DNA from: Bacteroidales bacterium UBA4814 | GTDB lineage: Bacteria; Bacteroidota; Bacteroidia; Bacteroidales; UBA7960 | Reading direction: 5' to 3' | DNA length: 64,000 nucleotides | Assembly (NCBI GenBank): GCA_002402465.1 | Contig: DHFW01000052.1 | Location: 62,515-126,514, forward strand | Shown: positions 51,951 through 61,328 of the stretch, piece by piece | Numbering within the stretch: position 1 is the first letter of the stretch | How the letters are laid out: each line of letters starts with the position of its first letter | Position numbers and translations under genes: made by a program | Notes under the pieces: generated by a model | What the model saw: only the letters and a program-made list of their open reading frames with translations | Databases searched by the model: none | Told to the model about the DNA's origin: nothing

Positions 51951-53282
51951 ATGATGGTACACGATATACATACAGCAACTTGGCTATCCACTGTTCCGCA
52001 GCATTGGAAGACTTTGCGCATCAAAAATCTCTTTGCCGAGATAGATGAAAGAAGCGAAACAGGCGAAGAAGAATTGCTCTCAGTTTCTCATTATACCGGA
52101 GTAACCAAAAAGAGAGACAGCCTTGAAAACGAGGATGATTTTATCAGCAATGCCAAAACACTCGTGGGCTACAAAAAAGTAGCAGAGAATGATTTGGTTA
52201 GCAATATCATGTTGGCGTGGAATGGCAGCTTGGGCATTTCAAAATACGAGGGCATTACAAGCCCTGCCTATTGTGTGTATCGCATCAAAGGAGACAATAA
52301 CCCACACTATTACGGCTATTTGTTTTCTACAGCCATTATGAAGGCAGAGTTTAGAAAAAAATCCTTTGGCATTATAGATAGCCGCTTGCGCTTATACTCC
52401 GATAAGTTTTTCAGTATTCCGGTTACTGTTCCTCCAAAGGATGAGCAAGACCAAATAGTGAATTACATAAAAGCCAAGTCCAAAAAAATAAAGCACTTCA
52501 TCCAGAAAAAGCAAGCCTTTATTGAGTTGCTCAAAGAGCAACGGCAGGCGGTTATTAGCAAAGCAGTTACCAAAGGTATTAACCCAGAAGTTACCTTAAA
52601 GGAAAGCGGCATTAAATGGTTGGGTGATATTCCTGAGCATTGGGGTATTAGGCGATTGAAATTTTGTTTGGAAGAAAAACTTAAATATGGTGCTAATGAA
52701 AGTGGTTTTGAATACAACCCGGATTGGTATAGATATATTAGGATCACAGACTTTAGTAAAGGGGGCATTTTAAGTGAAGAAAATAAATTATTCCTCCCAG
52801 TAGAAATTGGTAAAGAATACGAATTGAAGGATGGTGATATACTATTTGCCAGAAGTGGTGCTACTGTAGGCAAGACTTACCAGTTCAAGAAACAGGATGA
52901 TTCGGAAAAATACTGCTATGCAGGATATTTGATAAAGGCTACTCCCGATGGCGAGATAGTGTCATCTGACTTTTTGATGTTGTATTCAGAATCATTGGCT
53001 TTTGAGAATTGGAAAAATTCAATATTCAACAAAGCCACGATTGAAAATATTGGAGCGGACAAATACTCTGTATTACCAATTACAATACCCCCTAAAGAAG
53101 AACAAGCGGATATAATTCAATTTATCAAAGCCGAAACCGCCAAAATAGACCAGACCATTGCGAAAGCAGAGAAAGAAATAGAACTCATCAAAGAATATCG
53201 GGAAGCCATGATAGCCGAAGCGGTATTGGGGAAACTGGATGTAAAGGTTCACACTAAAAAAGTATTGGAAAATGCCAAGTAA
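51951..53282 (+). CDS. hsdS: Type I restriction-modification specificity subunit
   Basis: 443 residues with two target-recognition halves that begin alike (WLSTVPQHWKTLRIK near 11; WLGDIPEHWGIRRLK near 222) and end alike (PVTVPPKDEQDQIVNYI near 161; PITIPPKEEQADIIQFI near 380). Each is followed by a conserved helix for spacing. This is the complete two-TRD form that reads a split DNA target. The second half is not truncated. The next gene starts 11 bases before its stop, so the locus continues without a promoter. Confidence 0.96.
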   Translation: MMVHDIHTATWLSTVPQHWKTLRIKNLFAEIDERSETGEEELLSVSHYTGVTKKRDSLENEDDFISNAKTLVGYKKVAENDLVSNIMLAWNGSLGISKYEGITSPAYCVYRIKGDNNPHYYGYLFSTAIMKAEFRKKSFGIIDSRLRLYSDKFFSIPVTVPPKDEQDQIVNYIKAKSKKIKHFIQKKQAFIELLKEQRQAVISKAVTKGINPEVTLKESGIKWLGDIPEHWGIRRLKFCLEEKLKYGANESGFEYNPDWYRYIRITDFSKGGILSEENKLFLPVEIGKEYELKDGDILFARSGATVGKTYQFKKQDDSEKYCYAGYLIKATPDGEIVSSDFLMLYSESLAFENWKNSIFNKATIENIGADKYSVLPITIPPKEEQADIIQFIKAETAKIDQTIAKAEKEIELIKEYREAMIAEAVLGKLDVKVHTKKVLENAK

Positions 53283-55398
53283 AAGGATAACCAGACATAT
53301 AGACCGTCTGATACTTGACCCTAACAATTATAGGTTCAAAGACAAACCAGAGTACAAGCCTGTAGATCAGGCCAACCTTGCTGATACCCGTGTTCAGCAG
53401 AGAACGCTAAACTTTATCCTTGGCAAAAACAATGGTAATGTAAAAGACCTCATTAGCAGCTTTACTACCAATGGCTTTTTGGATATTGACCAAATACAGG
53501 TCACTGAGGTAGGCGAAAACCTCTTGGTGCTAGAAGGCAACAGACGTATTGCCACTTTAAAGTATCTGTATGACGAATTTAAAAAGGGCAATGATGTAGG
53601 TCGCCTTACGGAATCCGACTTTAAAAGTGTCAACCTGGTATTGATAGAAGATGAGGAGCCAATTCAGCACTTAATCGCTATGGGGCTTCACCACATTAGT
53701 GGTAAAAAGAGATGGAGTGCCGTAAACGAATCTCAATTGGTAAGTGACCTCATCAGTAACTATAACAAAACAGAGCAAGAGGTATGTGATGCCCTTGGTA
53801 TATCTACAGTAAAACTGCGTAGAGGTTTAAGAACACTTAGCCTTATCCAACAATACAAGCAAAGCGACTATGGCGACCAATTTGAATCGCCTATGTACAC
53901 CATTTTTGAGACTGTTATTTCAACACCGGAAATGCGTAATTGGATTGAGTGGAGCAATGAAGATATGACCGCCCATAATGCAGTAAACTTAGAACGACTG
54001 TTTGGCTGGGTATCTCAAACCGAGGATATTGAAATTGATGAAGATGGAAATGAACGGGTCGCAACCAAAGAAGCGATTATCAGCCAATACAGGCAAATAA
54101 AGGAAATTGCTAAGTTCATAAACGACCCCAAAGCAATTGAACTGATGGAAGAAAGCCGTAGCATCGCTGAGGCTTATTCTTACAGTGATGTAATTGGTGA
54201 AAACAGGCTAAGAAATGCTTTAGATACCCTTCGCAAAGAAGTACAAGTCGCATTCAATTTCAGCGAGCATTTAACTGAACCCGATTATGGCGAAATACAA
54301 AGGCTAAAAGACAAGTTAGACCGACTGATTCCTTCAAGTAAGGCAGTGGTGGCCATCAATGATAAAAGATTGGCAAGCTACTTTACCACAGTTGATAATC
54401 ATTTCAGCGAAATATTCGTCCACAGCTACAGAAAGCTCCACAAAATCAGAGTTAAGAACCTGTCTAAGGTCAACATATTTGTAGGTGGCAATAACTTGGG
54501 TAAAACCTCCCTACTGGAATGTTTTTACCTATTGAGCCAACTGAATGACATCAATGCATTCCTGGATTTAGAAAAATACAGGGGCAAATTCTATTCAGAT
54601 TTTCATTCTAAATGGATTCACAAAAATTTCATTTCAGATATTGAATTAGAAGGCTCATTTAACGGGGCTGAAACCAGTCTGCTCCTTTCAAAGACAGAAA
54701 CCGAGGAGAATATAGAAAAGTCTGGATACCTATCTACCATAGAATCAGAAGGCAAAGTAAAGGACCTTACATTAGAGAGTTCTATTCATCTTTATACCAA
54801 TAAAGCCCCGGAGCTTCACTTTACAAAGTCTCAGGTATTGTGTCCTGCCACTTTTACAAGTCCATTCAGATACAACACCGAGTTGCTCAAAAAAGCTCAC
54901 GCCAATGCAGTAACAGAGAAATATTTTGACCGGGTGATAGAGTTCATACAGACTCATTTAGACCCAAGCATTGAAAAAATTGAGATGATCAGTGATGAAG
55001 GCGAAAGTAGGTTTATGGTTTCTTCTTCTCGCATAAATGAGGTGGTAGATATTACCAAGTATGGTGAGGGCTTACAACGGGTGTTCGAGATAGCCCTATT
55101 GATGGTTTACAGCAAAGATGGTGTGATATGTATTGATGAGGTTGATAGTGCAATCCACAAGTCCTTATTGATTGGGTTTACTAAGTTCATACAACAAACA
55201 GCAGAGCAATTTAATGTTCAGGTGTTCCTTTCTACCCACAGCAAAGAGTGTATTGATGCCTTCGTAAAGAATGACTACCACAATGATTTCATAAGAGCCT
55301 ACGCCCTATCGGAATTAGATGGCGAAATAGCTTGCAAGTACATTGAGGGAGGCCGTTTAGAAAAGTTAATTGATTCAATAAATTTTGATATAAGATAA
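53272..55398 (+). CDS. ParB-like domain fused to an AAA/ABC-type ATPase
   Basis: 708 residues. Residues about 1-110 form a ParB/sulfiredoxin-like domain with the EGNRR motif (VLEGNRRIATLKYL, near 84-97). A ParB-type HTH (SQLVSDLISNYNKTEQEVCDALGISTVKLRRGL, about 150-185) follows. After a helical middle, residues about 385-700 form an AAA_15/21-type ATPase: Walker A VGGNNLGKTSLLE (near 404-415), a signature-like KYGEGLQRVFEIA, Walker B VICIDEVDS (near 619-627) and the switch His in FLSTHSKECID (near 654). AAA proteins of this class (OLD, AriA of PARIS, GajA) work with TOPRIM nucleases. A TOPRIM-like gene follows with a one-base overlap. The ParB fusion in this setting is unusual. Confidence 0.85.
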   Translation: MPSKRITRHIDRLILDPNNYRFKDKPEYKPVDQANLADTRVQQRTLNFILGKNNGNVKDLISSFTTNGFLDIDQIQVTEVGENLLVLEGNRRIATLKYLYDEFKKGNDVGRLTESDFKSVNLVLIEDEEPIQHLIAMGLHHISGKKRWSAVNESQLVSDLISNYNKTEQEVCDALGISTVKLRRGLRTLSLIQQYKQSDYGDQFESPMYTIFETVISTPEMRNWIEWSNEDMTAHNAVNLERLFGWVSQTEDIEIDEDGNERVATKEAIISQYRQIKEIAKFINDPKAIELMEESRSIAEAYSYSDVIGENRLRNALDTLRKEVQVAFNFSEHLTEPDYGEIQRLKDKLDRLIPSSKAVVAINDKRLASYFTTVDNHFSEIFVHSYRKLHKIRVKNLSKVNIFVGGNNLGKTSLLECFYLLSQLNDINAFLDLEKYRGKFYSDFHSKWIHKNFISDIELEGSFNGAETSLLLSKTETEENIEKSGYLSTIESEGKVKDLTLESSIHLYTNKAPELHFTKSQVLCPATFTSPFRYNTELLKKAHANAVTEKYFDRVIEFIQTHLDPSIEKIEMISDEGESRFMVSSSRINEVVDITKYGEGLQRVFEIALLMVYSKDGVICIDEVDSAIHKSLLIGFTKFIQQTAEQFNVQVFLSTHSKECIDAFVKNDYHNDFIRAYALSELDGEIACKYIEGGRLEKLIDSINFDIR

Positions 55399-56270
55399 TG
55401 GCTCAGAATTTATTGTACATACTCACAGAGGGGTCTCATGATGCTGCGTTTGTTTACCGGATACTTAAAACAAACGGCTTTACCACAAACAATGAGTTAA
55501 TCAAGAATTATCCTCAACCGTTGAATGACTTTCTCTCAAGAGACATACTGAATGTAAGCATTCCAGAGGTAAAAATTCAGGAGGCTCGTTCAAGGTTTCT
55601 ACCAGCCTATGTGATGAACAGAGGCAACAATCTTGTTCTTATCTATTCGATTGGTGGTGAAAGTAAAGCTGACATTAGAATTTCATTGATAAAGGCACTA
55701 AACGCCCTGAATGAACCCGACCCGGATGCTATACAAGCTATTCCAGACACATCCATATCAGTGCTTTACTTTTTTGATGCCGATAACTTAGGTACTGAAG
55801 CAAGAATGAACCAGGTGATCGAAGAATGCAAATTGGCATTTCCAAAAGTCGCCTTTGAGGAAAAGTATGACCCTGCTGAATTTCATCTGTTTGAGGATAT
55901 ACAGGTTGGTGCATACATATTTAGAAAGCCTGATGCAGATGAAGGAATGTTAGAAGACGTACTGTTGCCTTTAATGAGAGATGGCAATGATGATATTTTT
56001 CAAGCTGCGGAAGGCTTTTTGGCTGTTAATCATACCTGCACACTATTCAGTGCTTCCTTAAAATTGGACGCCTCAGGTCAAATTTTAAAAGTGAATGGCG
56101 AAAAGTACAGTCATAAAAAATCCTTGGTAGGCACTGTAGGCCAACTAAGAAAAAGCGGAAAATCCAATACTGTTTGCATCAGTGATGCTGAATACATTAC
56201 AGATGCCAAAATCAATGCAAACGGTACTTGTCTGGATATTATGAGTAGAATAAACAAAGTATTGATTTAA
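55398..56270 (+). CDS. TOPRIM-like (DUF3226-like) protein, partner of the ParB-AAA ATPase
   Basis: 290 residues. The start YILTEGSHDAAFVYRILK has the glutamate loop of TOPRIM folds (E near 11, D near 15). SVLYFFDADNLG (near 131-142) gives the D-x-D metal site. The C-terminal half (about 180-290) contains a possible third acidic site in CISDAEYITDA. This resembles DUF3226 and the TOPRIM effectors that pair with AAA ATPases (AriB of PARIS, OLD C-terminal half, DUF4435). Stop and start share one base with the ATPase (TAATG), so they are coupled. hsdR follows after 4 bases with an AAGGAAA ribosome-binding site. Confidence 0.78.
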   Translation: MAQNLLYILTEGSHDAAFVYRILKTNGFTTNNELIKNYPQPLNDFLSRDILNVSIPEVKIQEARSRFLPAYVMNRGNNLVLIYSIGGESKADIRISLIKALNALNEPDPDAIQAIPDTSISVLYFFDADNLGTEARMNQVIEECKLAFPKVAFEEKYDPAEFHLFEDIQVGAYIFRKPDADEGMLEDVLLPLMRDGNDDIFQAAEGFLAVNHTCTLFSASLKLDASGQILKVNGEKYSHKKSLVGTVGQLRKSGKSNTVCISDAEYITDAKINANGTCLDIMSRINKVLI

Positions 56271-56274
56271 GGAA

Positions 56275-59229
56275 ATGCATACAACAGATACATCAGAAAA
56301 GGGCTTAGAAACGATCATAGAAAAGCATTTAATCAATCACAATGGCTTTATTGCAAGCTATAGTGCCGACTATGACCGTGACCTCTGCATCAATGAAAAG
56401 CTGTTGTTCGAGTTTTTGGCAGCAACGCAACCCAATGCCCATGACACTATTATCAAAAGAGGTAAAGACAAATTCCTGAAACGCCTTTCAGACCAAATTC
56501 GTCAGAAAGGTATCATTGAAATATTGCGCAATGGGGTCAAGGATTTGGATTTAAGAGTACAGCTCTACTTTAAAAAGCCAACCTCTCTACTTAACGATAA
56601 AGCTCAGAAGCAATACAGCAGCAATATTTTTTCTGTTACCCGACAGTTATACTACAGTCTGGAAAACAGCAACTCTTTAGACATGGTGTTATTTATCAAT
56701 GGTTTACCATTGAGCACCTTTGAATTAAAGAACCAATGGACCGGTCAGAATGTAAAACACGCCATACGCCAATACCAAACTGACAGAGATCCGAAAGAAC
56801 CCTTATTTGCCTTTGGCAGATGTATGGTTCACTTCGCTGTAGATGCCGATTTGGTTTACATGACCACTCACCTCAACAGTACAAAGACATTTTTCTTACC
56901 CTTTAATAAGGGAAATAATGATGGTGCAGGCAATCCGGTAAACCCCGAAGGTTTAAAAACTGATTACCTCTGGAAAGATATTTTGACCAAAGACAGCTTG
57001 AGCAACATATTGGAAAACTTCGCTCAAATTGTTGAGGAAAAGGACGAAGACACTGGAAAGGTTAAACGTAAACTGATTTTTCCTCGATACCACCAACTCA
57101 GAGCGGTAAAAAAACTGCTGCATCATTCCAAAGAAAACGGTGTTGGCCAGAAATACCTCATTCAACATTCGGCTGGTTCAGGCAAATCAAATTCAATTAC
57201 CTGGTTAGCCCACCAGTTGGTGAGTTTACACGATAGTGAAAATACAGAGACCGTTTTTGATAGTGTTATTGTAGTAACGGACAGGCGTGTCCTGGACAAG
57301 CAAATTAGAGATAACATCAAGCAATTTGCTCAGGTCAGTAGTGTTGTTGAAGCGATTGATAAAGGAAGCCGACAATTAAAACAGGCCCTTGAAGATGGAA
57401 AGAAAATCATTGTTACCACAGTTCAGAAGTTCCCATTCATCATAGATGAAATCGGAGCTTTACAGGCAAAGAAATTTGCCATCATTATTGATGAAGCACA
57501 CAGCAGCCAAAGTGGTGAAACGGCCAGTAAAATGAATTGGGTGCTGTCCGATAAAGAAGTTACATACGGTGAAGAACCCGAACCACCAACCTCTGAGGAT
57601 ATTGTCAATAACTTGATAGAGAACCGTAAAATGCTGAAAAACGGAAGCTATTTTGCATTTACGGCCACCCCAAAAAACAAGACATTGGAAACCTTTGGAG
57701 AAAAAACAGCCGAAGGTAAATTCATAGCTTTTGATAATTACACCATGAAGCAGGCCATTGAGGAGGAATTTATCCTTGATGTGCTAAAGAATTACACCAC
57801 CTATCAATCCTACTATAAATTAGATAAAGCTGTTGAAGACAACCCTGAGTTTGAAACACGGCAAGCCAACAAAAAGCTACGTGCTTATGTAGAAAGCCAC
57901 CCTTTCTCCATCATGGAAAAATCAAAAATCATGTTAGACCACTTCCATGCGGACATTAGAAAGCTCATCAATGGTCAGGCAAAAGCAATGGTTGTTTGCA
58001 AAAGCATTAAAAACGCCATTCTTTACTATCAGGCTTTCAACGAGTATCTGAAAGAAATAAACTCGCCATACAAAGCCATTGTAGCTTTTTCAGGCACAAA
58101 AGAAATAGACGGAGAAGATTGGGATGAAGCCAGATTAAACGGTTTCCCGAGCAATGACATTCCAACTGAGTTCAAGAAAAAAGAGTACCGCTTCCTGATA
58201 GTTGCCAATAAGTTTCAAACAGGTTTCGATCAGCCACTATTACATACCATGTATGTAGATAAAAAATTGGCGGATGTTCAGGCAGTACAAACTTTATCAA
58301 GACTCAATAGAGCTTACAAACCTTACAAAGAAGACACCTTTGTGATGGATTTCTTTAATACCACAGAGGATATTAAAAAAGCATTTGAGCCTTTCTATAC
58401 CACCACCATTTTAAGTGAAGAAACAGACGCTAATAAACTCAATGATTTACAAGATGCCTTAGACAATGCTCAGGTCTATTCTCAGGATGATGTTGTCAAC
58501 TTCACCGACTTGTATTTCAAGGAAGCAGACAGGCAGGAATTAGACCCAATCATTGATAAGTGTGTTGCAGAGTTTAAAACTGAACTGAATGAAGATGCAC
58601 AGATTGATTTCTATGTAAAGGCGAAATCCTTCTTTAGAACGTATGCATTCCTTTCTAAGCTGCTATCCTTCAATAATTCTTATTGGGAAAGGTTGTATTG
58701 GTTTCTGAAATTCCTGATTCCTAAAATCAAGCCGGAGGAAATTGAGGATTTAGCCAAGGGCATTCTGGAAGCAATAGACCTTGATAGTTACAGACTAACC
58801 CGAACAACCCAAGAGAACATCAAACTAAGTGGTGATGAAGAATTAGACCCTACTCCGCCAGTAATGAAGGGTAAAAAGGGAGAACTTGGTTTTAATGAGT
58901 TGGACGCTATCCTCAAAGAATTTAATACAAAGTTTGGCATTGATAACTGGACGGATGATGATAAGGTAAAGAAATTCCTGTTCGAGCAATTACCAGCCGA
59001 TTTTGCCCGTGATGAGGCCACAGTCAATGCTGTTAAAAACAGTGACAAACAGAATGCAAAAATCACCTCTGATAAAAAGGTTGAGGATTTGATGCAGGAT
59101 GTGATTTTCCAATACACCGACTTGTATAAAAAATTCACGGATGATCCAGACTTCAAACGCCAGTATTTAGACTTTGTATTTGATAAGATTTGGAATCAGC
59201 AAACTAATCTTCAAAACAGACCTAAATAA
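56275..59229 (+). CDS. hsdR: Type I restriction endonuclease subunit
   Basis: 984 residues. The N-terminal nuclease domain has the D-x(n)-E-x-K site in LDMVLFINGLPLSTFELKN (about 136-155), with a preceding conserved LRVQLYFKKP. The SF2 translocase has Walker A SAGSGKSNSI (near 299), VVTDRRVLDKQ, DEAH in IIDEAHSSQ (near 403), TATPKNK and helicase motif VI-like QTLSRLNRAYK. The helical C-terminus binds HsdM. The complex translocates DNA and cuts at distance when the site is unmethylated. It is separated from hsdS by the ATPase/TOPRIM pair. The Argonaute start codon shares its stop (TAATG). Confidence 0.95.
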   Translation: MHTTDTSEKGLETIIEKHLINHNGFIASYSADYDRDLCINEKLLFEFLAATQPNAHDTIIKRGKDKFLKRLSDQIRQKGIIEILRNGVKDLDLRVQLYFKKPTSLLNDKAQKQYSSNIFSVTRQLYYSLENSNSLDMVLFINGLPLSTFELKNQWTGQNVKHAIRQYQTDRDPKEPLFAFGRCMVHFAVDADLVYMTTHLNSTKTFFLPFNKGNNDGAGNPVNPEGLKTDYLWKDILTKDSLSNILENFAQIVEEKDEDTGKVKRKLIFPRYHQLRAVKKLLHHSKENGVGQKYLIQHSAGSGKSNSITWLAHQLVSLHDSENTETVFDSVIVVTDRRVLDKQIRDNIKQFAQVSSVVEAIDKGSRQLKQALEDGKKIIVTTVQKFPFIIDEIGALQAKKFAIIIDEAHSSQSGETASKMNWVLSDKEVTYGEEPEPPTSEDIVNNLIENRKMLKNGSYFAFTATPKNKTLETFGEKTAEGKFIAFDNYTMKQAIEEEFILDVLKNYTTYQSYYKLDKAVEDNPEFETRQANKKLRAYVESHPFSIMEKSKIMLDHFHADIRKLINGQAKAMVVCKSIKNAILYYQAFNEYLKEINSPYKAIVAFSGTKEIDGEDWDEARLNGFPSNDIPTEFKKKEYRFLIVANKFQTGFDQPLLHTMYVDKKLADVQAVQTLSRLNRAYKPYKEDTFVMDFFNTTEDIKKAFEPFYTTTILSEETDANKLNDLQDALDNAQVYSQDDVVNFTDLYFKEADRQELDPIIDKCVAEFKTELNEDAQIDFYVKAKSFFRTYAFLSKLLSFNNSYWERLYWFLKFLIPKIKPEEIEDLAKGILEAIDLDSYRLTRTTQENIKLSGDEELDPTPPVMKGKKGELGFNELDAILKEFNTKFGIDNWTDDDKVKKFLFEQLPADFARDEATVNAVKNSDKQNAKITSDKKVEDLMQDVIFQYTDLYKKFTDDPDFKRQYLDFVFDKIWNQQTNLQNRPK

Positions 59230-61328
59230 TGCCAAAACACTGTTTCAACATACTAACATTCAATCACCCAAGTGAGGAATTTACCTTCTACTTTACAGAT
59301 AAAGAGCAGGAAGGAGTTACAAGGATATTCCATGCTTTAGTTCCTAAAGAGGTCATTGAAAAGTATGGTGAACAGGAGCATTTTTACACTTCATTCGGGC
59401 AGCAGTTAGATGGTTTCTTGCCAATCAACAAATCAACCGCACCCACATTTGAAACCATTAAAACCAAGGAAGGAATTGAAAAATCCGTTCCGGTTTCCAA
59501 TTCAGCTTTTTCCTCATCCATTCTCAAGCGATACTACAACGGGCTAATTCACAATCACTTCAAGTCCAACGGCTTCTTGGTCAAACCTAATTTTGTAAGC
59601 GATACAGAAGTATGGTTGCCAAGTGAGGTACAGGATTCAGAAGGCACATACAAAATCTTCGACCGCTATTCCTTGAAGGTTCAATTCAAAACAGTTTCCA
59701 CCAGCTTAGAGCTTTTGGTGACATTTGAAGGGAGATCCAAGATTTTCCGAACACCAGTATCAGAGCTTTTTGAAGAAGTGCCAGTAAAGGCTTTCAATTG
59801 GGTAGTTTTTGAAAAAGGATTGTACCGCTTTGATGAATTGCCTGACGAAGGAAAAAGACAATACGACAAGGTTTATCCAGTATGGAACTTTGAAATCAGG
59901 GATGCTTTGCAACAGGAAACGGAAGCACCCGACAAGACCAACAAATACAAGAAGTTCAAAACTGCCATAGATAAATTCTACAAGCAGCATCTAAATACAC
60001 AGGAGTTTAAGGCAATTATTCCAATTTCATCCAATGGCTTTATTCCGGTGGAAGAAGCTCGAATAGGTACAGTAGAAAAGAGCAGTAATAAATTGATTTT
60101 CGGAAACCAGAAACCGCATCATATTCCTTACTACGGCATCACAGAACATGGCCCATTTGAATTAAGCCCTTCTTCTAAGATTCATTTCTTCTTCATTATC
60201 CATGAAGATGATAAGCCCGTAGCAACCACCATCCACAAGTATTTCAATGGCAATCTGCAAGGCTTCAAAGGGCTGTCAAGATTCATTCATACGCCATACC
60301 ACCCCGATAAGGACTTGGCAATCTATTTCACCAACAGGGAGAATCCTTGGCCTGAGTTGTATGAACAAATCAATGACAAAGACTTTGACCCGGACGTTCA
60401 GCATTTAGCCATTTACATAAGCCCCATTAGCAAGAATGTTTCAGACAAATCCCGAAGGATGGTCTATTACAAGCTAAAAGAACTCTTGCTCAAAAAAGGT
60501 GTTTCCTCTCAGGTGATTGACCCTGAGAAGGTAATTACCAACGACAAGTATCATTTCAGCTTGCCAAACATTGCTATTGCCATACTCGCAAAGCTCAATG
60601 GCACTCCTTGGCGTTTAGACACAAAGCTGAAGAATGAATTGATTGTTGGTGTAGGAGCATTCAAACATTCGGAAGTAGATGTGCAATATATCGGTAGTGC
60701 TTTCAGTTTTTCCAATACAGGAAAATTCAACCGCTTTGAATGTTTTCAGAAAGACCAAACAAAAGAGTTGGCAGGCTCAATCCTAAGAGCAGTTAAAGAC
60801 TATGTGAATGTAAATTCAGGAATCCGAAGGCTTGTAATTCACTTCTACAAGGACATGAGTAGAGAGGAAGTAGAACCGATTGAAAACGGCCTGAAAGAAT
60901 TAGAATTGAATATTCCGGTCTTTATCGTCACCATCAACAAAACGGAATCCTCCGATATTGTTGCTTTTGATTTGGACTGGAAAGATTTGATGCCTGTAAG
61001 TGGCACATTCATCAAATTAGGCTACAACAGGTTTCTACTGTTTAACAATACCAGGTATTCCGCATCAGAGTTCAATTTCAATGATGGATTTTCATTTCCG
61101 GTAAAGCTCAAAATTAATTGCTCCAATCCTGAATTGGTGGATGATTACAAAACAGTCAAAGAGCTTATCGATCAAGTGTATCAATTCAGTCGCATGTACT
61201 GGAAATCAGTAAGACAACAAAATTTGCCCGTAACAATCAAGTACCCTGAAATGGTGGCAGAAATGCTCCCCTACTTTGAAGGCAACGAGATTCCTGATTA
61301 CGGAAAAGACAATCTTTGGTTTTTATGA
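59229..61328 (+). CDS. ago: Prokaryotic Argonaute, long form, PIWI probably inactive
   Basis: 699 residues. The N and L1 parts (about 90-225) contain DRYSLKVQFKTVSTSLELLV and FNWVVFEKGLYRF. A shortened PAZ-like segment (about 235-290) is followed by L2 (KLIFGN...GITEHGPFE) and MID (about 390-465). PIWI runs to the C-terminus (LWFL). MID shows Y413, K417, Q428 and K455, spaced like the 5'-phosphate pocket of TtAgo (R418, K422, K457). PIWI starts GTPWRLDTKLKNELIVGVGAF: the first catalytic Asp position holds Gly476. The second region reads VIHFYKDM and the last KYPEMVA, so the DEDX tetrad is broken. It most resembles long-B or related inactive pAgos that bind guides and signal to partners. It is coupled to hsdR upstream and to a Fur-like gene downstream. 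Confidence 0.88.
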   Translation: MPKHCFNILTFNHPSEEFTFYFTDKEQEGVTRIFHALVPKEVIEKYGEQEHFYTSFGQQLDGFLPINKSTAPTFETIKTKEGIEKSVPVSNSAFSSSILKRYYNGLIHNHFKSNGFLVKPNFVSDTEVWLPSEVQDSEGTYKIFDRYSLKVQFKTVSTSLELLVTFEGRSKIFRTPVSELFEEVPVKAFNWVVFEKGLYRFDELPDEGKRQYDKVYPVWNFEIRDALQQETEAPDKTNKYKKFKTAIDKFYKQHLNTQEFKAIIPISSNGFIPVEEARIGTVEKSSNKLIFGNQKPHHIPYYGITEHGPFELSPSSKIHFFFIIHEDDKPVATTIHKYFNGNLQGFKGLSRFIHTPYHPDKDLAIYFTNRENPWPELYEQINDKDFDPDVQHLAIYISPISKNVSDKSRRMVYYKLKELLLKKGVSSQVIDPEKVITNDKYHFSLPNIAIAILAKLNGTPWRLDTKLKNELIVGVGAFKHSEVDVQYIGSAFSFSNTGKFNRFECFQKDQTKELAGSILRAVKDYVNVNSGIRRLVIHFYKDMSREEVEPIENGLKELELNIPVFIVTINKTESSDIVAFDLDWKDLMPVSGTFIKLGYNRFLLFNNTRYSASEFNFNDGFSFPVKLKINCSNPELVDDYKTVKELIDQVYQFSRMYWKSVRQQNLPVTIKYPEMVAEMLPYFEGNEIPDYGKDNLWFL

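Noticed and set aside
61316..61324. Upstream TTG start for the Fur-like gene
   Set aside because: The ATG at 61325 gives the usual family start and a standard ATGA overlap.
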